DNA of 64,000 nucleotides from Anderseniella sp. Alg231-50 (GTDB lineage Bacteria > Pseudomonadota > Alphaproteobacteria > Rhizobiales > Aestuariivirgaceae): the NCBI RefSeq assembly GCF_900149695.1, contig NZ_LT703003.1, forward strand, positions 1,178,001 through 1,242,000. The letters run 5' to 3'. The position numbers and the translations under genes were made by a program. The notes under the pieces were generated by a model, which was given only the letters and a program-made list of their open reading frames with translations, ran no database searches and was not told the DNA's origin. Positions within the stretch are counted from its first letter, which is position 1; each line of letters opens with the position of its first letter. Positions 58,807-64,000 of this stretch are shown here, piece by piece.

Positions 58807-59272
58807 TCGAACGGGCCGCTATGTGAGTGACAAGGCCGCGGGCAGCCAGTTCTATCAGGTCGAGTGCGTGGTCAAAGCCGTCCTCACCGCCATAATAGGG
58901 GTCAGGCACTTCACGCACCGGCAGTTCTCCGGCGAATTCAAGGAACAGGTGCACCCTGCCTGCTGAGCCATCGGGCTGTAATTCGCGCAGGCGGGCGTAA
59001 TTGTCCCGGTCCATGGCGGCAATGATGTCGAACCTGTCGAAGTCTGCAGCCTCGACTTGCCGGGCGCGCTGGCCGGATATGTCCATATCGCGCATCAGGG
59101 CGGCCTTGACGGCGCGCGGATCAGGCGGGCCACCGACATGCCAGCCGCTGGTGCCGGCGCTGTCTGTTTTTACGCCGGCCATACCGGCCTCATCGAGAGC
59201 CAGGCGCACAGCGCCTTGCGCCATGGGCGAGCGGCAAATGTTGCCGAGACAGACGAGAAGGATGCTTTTCAT
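58793..59272 (-). CDS. Low molecular weight protein-tyrosine phosphatase
   Basis: A 159-residue phosphatase of the LMW-PTP family. The P-loop CLGNICRSP (C-x5-R-S) is at residues 8-16, the AGTSGWHVG segment follows, and the general acid Asp is in [15 protein letters not shown] 59272 begins the canonical [11 protein letters not shown] start; a longer in-frame start at 59320 is rejected because it overlaps the divergent gene. Its TAA stop lies inside a palindromic repeat. Confidence 0.92.
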   Translation of the reverse strand: MKSILLVCLGNICRSPMAQGAVRLALDEAGMAGVKTDSAGTSGWHVGGPPDPRAVKAALMRDMDISGQRARQVEAADFDRFDIIAAMDRDNYARLRELQPDGSAGRVHLFLEFAGELPVREVPDPYYGGEDGFDHALDLIELAARGLVTHIAARSRSGS

Positions 59273-59319
59273 GGGAATTTTCGATACCCTTGTGTGATTA
59301 TGTGAGAGGATCATCAGCA

Positions 59320-59616
59320 ATGGCAGAAAAACTTCAAGGCCCGGATCGGGACAAGGCGTTGGCGGACCTGACTGGATGGACGGAAGTGGCCGGACGCGAT
59401 GCCATCTCGAAAACCTTCGTATTCAGCAATTTCAACGAGGCTTTCGGCTGGATGAGCCGTGTCGCCATGCAGGCGGAAAAACTCGATCATCATCCGGAAT
59501 GGAGTAATGTCTACAAAACCGTTGAAGTAACGCTTGCAACGCACGATGCAGGCGGGGTAACTGATCTTGATGTCAAATTGGCACATTTCATGGATAAATG
59601 CGTAACCATCCGGTGA
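59320..59616 (+). CDS. phhB: 4a-hydroxytetrahydrobiopterin dehydratase
   Basis: Pterin-4a-carbinolamine dehydratase recycles pterin cofactor after aromatic hydroxylation, and can act in folate-related pathways when no hydroxylase exists. The 98-residue protein has [17 protein letters not shown], the active-site [13 protein letters not shown] (two His) and LTH-type [21 protein letters not shown] is about 11 nt before ATG 59320. No hydroxylase gene is in the window. Confidence 0.92.
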   Translation: MAEKLQGPDRDKALADLTGWTEVAGRDAISKTFVFSNFNEAFGWMSRVAMQAEKLDHHPEWSNVYKTVEVTLATHDAGGVTDLDVKLAHFMDKCVTIR

Positions 59617-59716
59617 ATTCACCCTAAATAAAACTTAATCCTGACCGGACTTGTCAGGCATGCAGTTTATCCTCATATTCAACCTTGTATAAATCCGTTC
59701 TCCAAGGGAGTTGAAA

Positions 59717-60442
59717 ATGGCAGACCTTAAATACCAATCCCAGGCACCTGCAGGCAGGCGGGCGCAAGAGATTGACGAGGGCCTGCGGTCCTACATGCTC
59801 GGCGTCTACAATTACATGGCGCTCGGCGTGGCGGCTACGGCCATCATAACATTGTTCGTGGCGTCTTCACCTGCACTGCTTGCGGTGGCCAGTTCACTGA
59901 AGTGGGTGTTCTTCATCGGCATTCTGGGCCTGGGTTTCCTTGCTCCGCGCCTGATTTTCTCAAACAGTGCGGCTGTTGCCCATGGTGCCTTCTGGGCCTA
60001 CTGCGCCCTGTGGGGCATGGGCATCGCGCCGATGGTCGGCCACTATATGGGGGTCAGCCCCGGTATGGTCGTCCAGGCCTTCGGTATCGCCGCTGCCACG
60101 TTTGGCGCCACCAGCCTGTTTGGCTACGTCACCAAGCGTAACCTGTCCGGTCTTGGCACTTTCTTCATGATCGCCACCATCGGCATCATTATCGCCATGG
60201 TCGTGAACGCGCTGTTCATCGGATCGATCGGGTTCAGCCTGGTTGTTTCTATCATTACGGTGCTGCTGTTTGCCGGTATCACTGCTTATGAAACCCAGAT
60301 GATCAAGGAAATGTACGTGGAAGGCGATGGTACCGTCGCAGCCCGCGGCAAGTCGATCTTCGGTGCCTTCATGCTGTACGGCAGCTTTATCACCATGTTC
60401 ATCCATATCCTGAACATTCTCGGGATCATGAACTCGGACTGA
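59717..60442 (+). CDS. Bax inhibitor-1/YccA family membrane protein
   Basis: A seven-helix membrane protein of the TMBIM/YccA family. Seven hydrophobic segments run from about residue 35 to 238, with the family signature ITAYETQMIKEMY near helix 6 and a hydrophilic N-terminus (DLKYQSQAPAGRRAQEIDEGL). Bacterial members associate with the FtsH protease or act as pH-sensitive Ca2+ leak channels. AAGGGAG lies 6 nt before ATG 59717. A strong terminator follows. Confidence 0.92.
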   Translation: MADLKYQSQAPAGRRAQEIDEGLRSYMLGVYNYMALGVAATAIITLFVASSPALLAVASSLKWVFFIGILGLGFLAPRLIFSNSAAVAHGAFWAYCALWGMGIAPMVGHYMGVSPGMVVQAFGIAAATFGATSLFGYVTKRNLSGLGTFFMIATIGIIIAMVVNALFIGSIGFSLVVSIITVLLFAGITAYETQMIKEMYVEGDGTVAARGKSIFGAFMLYGSFITMFIHILNILGIMNSD

Positions 60443-60471
60443 CGCCGGCAAGCTGATCAAGCAAAAACTAT

Positions 60472-60508
60472 AAACCCCCGTCGTGCTGCTGCACGGCGGG
60501 GGTTTTGC
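60472..60508. terminator. Bidirectional terminator
   Basis: A 15-bp stem (AAACCCCCGTCGTGC / GCACGGCGGGGGTTT, one G-T pair) with a 4-nt loop is flanked by A-rich and T-rich ends. It serves the Bax inhibitor gene and probably the convergent DUF2794 gene. Confidence 0.9.
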
Positions 60509-60545
60509 TGTCCGGGTATTGCAAGCCTTGCAGCAAGCCGGAAGA

Positions 60546-60947
60546 TCAGGCGCCGACCAGCTTTGGACGTTTCAGCAGGACTTTGAGAACCTGCCCGAGA
60601 TCATGACCGCGGCGCAGGATCAGGCCGCCGGGTGCTGTAACCGAATACGCACCTTGTTTGCGGGCGAGTTTGGGGTTCTTTTCGATGCGGTAGAGCGGTT
60701 GTTCGGAGCTGCGGCGAAACACGGCAAACACGGCACGGTCCCTGGTGAAATCCATGGCGTAATCACGCCATTCTCCCGCTGCTACCTTGCTTCCGTAGAG
60801 ATTCAGGATTGTTGCAAGTTCCATCCTGTTAAATGCGATCTGGGTGGCCTTTTTTGCATGTAGGGGTTGCTTTTCTTGCGTATCATCGTTCGCCTGCGGG
60901 CTGGCAAAAGCCGCCCCCAGCGCAACAATCTCTGGCTCTTCGCTCAT
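60546..60947 (-). CDS. DUF2794 family protein
   Basis: A 133-residue soluble protein matching the DUF2794 pattern: FNRMELATILNLYGSKVAAG, EWRDYAMDFTRDRAVFAVFRR, LYRIEKNPKLARKQGAYSV and the C-terminal LGQVLKVLLKRPKLV. The domain is confined to alphaproteobacteria and has no known function. The first 30 residues are variable and Ala/Gln-rich. It is divergent from the candidate small RNA and htpG. Confidence 0.85.
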   Translation of the reverse strand: MSEEPEIVALGAAFASPQANDDTQEKQPLHAKKATQIAFNRMELATILNLYGSKVAAGEWRDYAMDFTRDRAVFAVFRRSSEQPLYRIEKNPKLARKQGAYSVTAPGGLILRRGHDLGQVLKVLLKRPKLVGA

Positions 60948-61024
60948 CCAACCTCCGCTTAACTGTTTGTATTAAGGCTGTAATATCTTTGGCGCGAATG
61001 TAAATTCAGTCAAGACCGTTTGAT

Positions 61025-61220
61025 GGAATTGGGTGCTGAAACCGGTCGATCTGTCATGCAAAGATAATGAAACTGCCCAATTCCAGACACAAATAGACCC
61101 AAGAATCGTCAGGAACGCGGAACAGTATTCACTTGTTGCCTCAAGGCCCGGCTCCAGATCGTTTCGGATATCTCAGCCCCCCAGCCCCCCGTGGCGAATT
61201 CGGAGCCGGGCCTGTTTTTT
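61025..61220 (+). ncRNA. Candidate small RNA with C-rich terminator loop
   Basis: The 5' part forms a 9-bp stem GGAATTGGG/CCCAATTCC (61025-61033 with 61076-61084). The 3' part is a strong intrinsic terminator: a 12-bp stem AGGCCCGGCTCC/GGAGCCGGGCCT (61144-61155 with 61202-61213), then six T. Its 46-nt loop contains CAGCCCCCCAGCCCCCC, C-rich runs able to pair with Shine-Dalgarno sequences. No reading frame overlaps it. It does not match tmRNA, 4.5S or RNase P by eye. The 5' end and promoter are not defined. Confidence 0.45.
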
Positions 61221-61295
61221 AAGTTAGTGAGTTTGTGAGTTGTGTTTGTTTTCAGCCTTGTAAGGCTAGTTAGTCAGTAAAGTTTAGTAAGATCC

Positions 61296-61327
61296 GGCGG
61301 CACCTGATGGGGCCGCTGTTTTCTTTT
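61296..61327 (+). terminator. Second terminator-like hairpin upstream of htpG
   Basis: GGCGGCACC/GGGGCCGCT form a 9-bp stem with one mismatch and a TGAT loop, followed by GTTTTCTTTT. It may stop transcripts from the region upstream before the htpG promoter. Confidence 0.6.
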
Positions 61328-61350
61328 GCCCGCATAAGTTTTGTGCCGGG

Positions 61351-61380
61351 CTTGATCTGAACTCGCAATATTCCAATATT
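61351..61380 (+). promoter_or_regulatory. htpG: Candidate RpoH (heat-shock) promoter of htpG
   Basis: CTTGAT at 61351 and CCAATATT at 61373 are separated by 16 nt. This resembles the alphaproteobacterial RpoH pattern (CTTGAA, then CC-A/T-rich -10). It lies 96 nt before the htpG start codon, and HtpG is a classical RpoH target. Confidence 0.55.
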
Positions 61381-61475
61381 CTGCTACACCGAAGACTCAT
61401 TTCTGCAACTCTGACCGGGAGACCGGTCGGGAGTGCAGTGCATTGGTGTGTTCAACCGGGAGGCAATTGTTCAAC

Positions 61476-63359
61476 ATGTCCAGCAGCACAACACAGTCGG
61501 GCGCCAAGCCTAAGGAATTCCAGGCCGAAGTTGCCAAGCTCCTGCACCTGATGGTGCATTCGGTTTATTCCGAGCGAGAGGTGTTCCTGCGTGAGCTAAT
61601 CTCCAACGCTTCAGACGCCTGCGACAAGCTTCGCTATGAGGCGCTGAAGAACGAAAAGCTGATGCAGGCTGGCGGTGACCTGCGCATCACCATCAGCCTG
61701 GACAAAAAGAGCAAGACACTGATCATTGCCGATACCGGTATCGGCATGGATGCAAAGGAGCTGGCGGACAATCTCGGCACCATCGCGCGCTCCGGCACGC
61801 AAGCCTTCATGGAGCAGCTGGAGACGGCCAAGAAAAAGAAGGAAGACAAGGACGTCAACCTGATCGGCCAGTTCGGCGTCGGGTTCTATTCCTCGTTCAT
61901 GGTCGCCGAACAGGTTGACGTGGTGTCGCGCAAGGCAGGCGCGAAGAAAGCCACCGTCTGGAGTTCCGACGGCACCGGCACCTATACGGTTTCCGACTAC
62001 AAGGGCGATGATGCACCGGAACGTGGAACATCGATCCGGTTGAAACTGCGCAAGGATGCAAAGGAATTCCTGGAAGACCAGCGCCTGCAGTACATCGTAC
62101 GCACCTACTCCGACCACGTCAGCCACCCGATCTATCTCGGCGAAGAGCAGGTCAATTCCGGCAGCGCAATCTGGGCGCGCGGCAAGTCCGACGTTACTGA
62201 GGAGCAGCATCGTGAGTTCTTTGGCCATGTCGCCGGTGTCATCGGTGATCCGGCCATGACAATTCACTACAGGGCCGAAGGCCGAAACGAATACTCGGTA
62301 TTGCTGTATGTGCCCGGTGAAAAGCCCTTTGACCTGTTTGATCCCGAGCGCAAGGGAAAGCAGAAGCTGTATGTGCGCCGGGTTTTCATTACCGATGAAG
62401 CGGAGATGCTGCCGTCGTACTTGCGGTTCGTGCGCGGTGTGATTGACAGCGAAGACATGCCCCTGAACATCTCCCGCGAAATGCTCCAGGACAATCCGAC
62501 GGTTCACACGATCCGCAAGGCGGTCACCAAGCGCGTGCTCAACGAACTCAAGAAATGCGCTGACAAGAAGCCGGAGGTGTTTGCAAACATCTGGTCGGCA
62601 TTCGGTCCGGTGATCAAGGAAGGCCTGTATGAAGACATGGAGCGCCGTGATCAGCTTTATGACATCTGCCGGTTCCGGTCCACCACCAGCGACGGCAAGG
62701 AAACAGTGGGGCTGGCGGATTACGTCTCGCGGATGAAAGAAAACCAGTCAGGGATTTACTACCTTACCGGTGACGATGCCGCCAAAGCCGAAGTCAGCCC
62801 GCAGCTTGAAGGTTTCAGGGCACGTGGTATCGAGGTCCTGCTGCTGACCGACCCGGTAGATGCATTCTGGGTACGCACCTCGCTGGGCTATGACGGCAAA
62901 TCGTTCAAGTCGGTGACCCAGGGCGGCGCTGACCTGGATGAGGTGCCGCTGGAAGACAAGAAAGACAACAAGGACCAGACCGACGACGCGGCGACCGCCA
63001 GCCTTGTCACGGCTCTTAAAACGGCACTGGGGGACACGGTACAGGACGTGGCAAAGTCAAACCGGCTGACATCGTCTCCCGTGTGTATCGTGGCCGGTGA
63101 CCAGGGCTTTGACCGCACCCTGGAGAAGTACCTGGCGCAACAGGAGGGCAAGACGTCGATTTCCGCGCCGGTGCTGGAGATCAATCCGGACCATGCGCTG
63201 ATTGCCAAGCTGGCCGAACGTGCCGGCAAGGGTGAGGACATGGGCGAGGCTGCGAAGTTGCTGCTCGACCAGGCGGTCATCCTGGAAGGCGAGGTGCCGG
63301 CAGATGCAGCCGGATTTGCCGAGCGCCTGTCGAAACTGATGCAGCAGGTATATGAATGA
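61476..63359 (+). CDS. htpG: Molecular chaperone HtpG (Hsp90)
   Basis: Bacterial Hsp90. The 627-residue protein has the GHKL ATPase site: LISNASDACDKLRY, DTGIGMDAKEL and GQFGVGFYSSFMVAE. Middle-domain DSEDMPLNISREMLQ with the conserved Arg follows, then a C-terminal dimerisation domain. Length is as in E. coli (624 aa). ATG 61476 has GGGAGG about 12 nt upstream; a longer start at 61443 adds unrelated residues. Heat-shock control is likely from the upstream promoter. Confidence 0.96.
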   Translation: MSSSTTQSGAKPKEFQAEVAKLLHLMVHSVYSEREVFLRELISNASDACDKLRYEALKNEKLMQAGGDLRITISLDKKSKTLIIADTGIGMDAKELADNLGTIARSGTQAFMEQLETAKKKKEDKDVNLIGQFGVGFYSSFMVAEQVDVVSRKAGAKKATVWSSDGTGTYTVSDYKGDDAPERGTSIRLKLRKDAKEFLEDQRLQYIVRTYSDHVSHPIYLGEEQVNSGSAIWARGKSDVTEEQHREFFGHVAGVIGDPAMTIHYRAEGRNEYSVLLYVPGEKPFDLFDPERKGKQKLYVRRVFITDEAEMLPSYLRFVRGVIDSEDMPLNISREMLQDNPTVHTIRKAVTKRVLNELKKCADKKPEVFANIWSAFGPVIKEGLYEDMERRDQLYDICRFRSTTSDGKETVGLADYVSRMKENQSGIYYLTGDDAAKAEVSPQLEGFRARGIEVLLLTDPVDAFWVRTSLGYDGKSFKSVTQGGADLDEVPLEDKKDNKDQTDDAATASLVTALKTALGDTVQDVAKSNRLTSSPVCIVAGDQGFDRTLEKYLAQQEGKTSISAPVLEINPDHALIAKLAERAGKGEDMGEAAKLLLDQAVILEGEVPADAAGFAERLSKLMQQVYE

Positions 63360-63463
63360 GATTGCTTCATGCAGTCATCATGGAGTTGTCACAGACCGGT
63401 TGAACAACTGAGATGATTGCGAGGCAGGTTTGAGCATCTTGTTCCACGAAAGAGGCTAAACCC

Positions 63464-64000
63464 ATGTCCATCAAGATTGATCGTCTTTCCCTCACCCGCC
63501 GCAACGTGCTGCGTACTGGCGCGGCTGCATCAGCCAGCCTTGTCGCAGGCGGGCTGTTTGCACCTTCCATAAGCCGGGCATCATCAAGGCCGGTCATAAG
63601 CCACGGGCTGCAGTCAGGCGACGTTACCGGCTCGTCAGGTGTCGTCTGGGCACGCGCTGACAGGCCTGCGCGCATGAAGGTGGAATGGTCCACAACCGAG
63701 AGCTTTGCCAGTTCCACGGCAGTTCAGCCGCTCGACCTGATCGATGGAACAGATTTTGCCGGCAAGCTGCCGCTGACAGGTTTGCCGTCTGACCAGGACA
63801 TTTTCTACAAGGTTGAGATGCTTGACCTGGCGGACTTTTCCACCAGGGGTGAGGCGATGGTCGGCAAATTCCGTACCGCGCCCGTGAACAAGCGTGACGT
63901 TTCGTTTGTCTGGTCTGGTGACACCGCCGGACAGGGCTGGGGTATCGATGTGGATCGCGGCGGTATGAAGACCTATCGCACCATGGCTGGACACACGCCT
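63464..64000 (+). CDS. phoD: PhoD-like alkaline phosphatase, 3' end cut off by window edge
   Basis: The visible 179 residues start with a twin-arginine signal (LTRRNVLRTGAAASASLVAGG, cleavage near SRA). The N-terminal PhoD_N domain follows: ISHGLQSGDVTGSSGVVWAR, then FYKVEM and KFRTAP. The start of the metallophosphatase core (SFVWSGDTAGQGWGID, with the metal-binding Asp) is reached just before the end. PhoD enzymes are Ca/Fe-dependent exported phosphomono/diesterases, usually induced by phosphate limitation. AGAGG lies 8 nt before ATG 63464. No Pho box is evident in the 104-nt gap. Confidence 0.9.
   Translation, partial: MSIKIDRLSLTRRNVLRTGAAASASLVAGGLFAPSISRASSRPVISHGLQSGDVTGSSGVVWARADRPARMKVEWSTTESFASSTAVQPLDLIDGTDFAGKLPLTGLPSDQDIFYKVEMLDLADFSTRGEAMVGKFRTAPVNKRDVSFVWSGDTAGQGWGIDVDRGGMKTYRTMAGHTP

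Larger units (their letters stand above)
60948..61475. other. 528-nt region without a protein gene upstream of htpG
   Basis: No convincing coding frame. It holds a candidate structured RNA with its own terminator (61025-61220), a second terminator-like hairpin (61296-61327), a T/G-rich spacer (61221-61290) and a heat-shock-type promoter (61351-61380). Confidence 0.7.

Overview
This 64 kb window is ordinary-density chromosome from a high-GC alphaproteobacterium, most likely in or near the Hyphomicrobiales (Rhizobiales). That placement is an inference from marker genes and synteny: the low-complexity TIGR02302 protein, DUF2125 and DUF2794 proteins, an lptM-lysA pair, ftsEX beside a zinc-ribbon protein, hisC2-tyrC, a PhaR/PhaA/PhaB group, a B12-dependent ribonucleotide reductase, an alphaproteobacterial-type LexA box and composite palindromic intergenic repeats. 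I see no prophage, insertion sequence, integrase, CRISPR array or rRNA. One tRNA gene, tRNA-Leu(CAA), is present.

Layout. 0-6.5 kb: a truncated gluQ, an AlkA-type glycosylase, an HNH protein, DsbB, a YqaA/DedA protein, tRNA-Leu, a D-Ala-D-Ala carboxypeptidase, a CobW metal chaperone with an ArsC-like protein, and TusA. 6.6-15.7 kb: a tightly packed operon for an NAD-dependent molybdenum or tungsten formate dehydrogenase (fused FdsG-FdsB beta subunit and an alpha subunit with an N-terminal ferredoxin), then MOSC, fdhD, mobA, mobB, moeA and a HAD hydrolase. 15.8-20.7 kb: a dimethylglycine/sarcosine dehydrogenase-like flavoprotein, a thioredoxin-fold peroxiredoxin-like protein and formate-tetrahydrofolate ligase. 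Together 6.6-20.7 kb reads as a one-carbon oxidation module: N-methyl groups to methylene-THF, formyl-THF/formate, then CO2 plus NADH. 20.9-25.4 kb: a gamma-glutamyltransferase and phaR/phaA/phaB. 25.5-32.5 kb: a cation exchanger, gloB, a methyltransferase, aromatic amino-acid genes (chorismate mutase, hisC2, tyrC), DUF2125 and ChaC. 32.5-36 kb: an unrecognised gene under an apparent LexA-controlled promoter, class II RNR and plsC. 36-40 kb: YdcF, FtsX, FtsE, a zinc-ribbon protein and hpt. 40.6-49.5 kb: TIGR02302, lysA, the 49-residue lipoprotein lptM, an unknown membrane protein, a Tat-type phosphoesterase, argH, tlpA and a second unknown membrane protein. 49.6-53.9 kb: 3-hydroxybutyryl-CoA dehydrogenase, EtfA/EtfB, a rhomboid protease and cobalamin adenosyltransferase. 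54-59.6 kb: YbbP/YbbA with divergent TesA, ThpR, a low-molecular-weight phosphatase and a pterin dehydratase. 59.7-64 kb: a Bax inhibitor-1 protein, DUF2794, a candidate structured small RNA, htpG behind a heat-shock-like promoter, and a truncated phoD.

The most unusual observations are: (i) an exact GTTC-N7-GTTC LexA box embedded in a good sigma-70 promoter in front of an unrecognised 142-residue protein; (ii) a family of at least seven composite palindromic repeats that repeatedly supply stop codons, and in one case a C-terminal tail, to neighbouring genes; (iii) an FdhD whose canonical CxxC pair is broken while a different CxxC is present; (iv) a candidate small RNA upstream of htpG with a C-rich terminator loop; (v) a two-gene insertion that splits the argH-lptM-lysA neighbourhood. 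Function calls rest on motifs read by eye; no database search or alignment was run.
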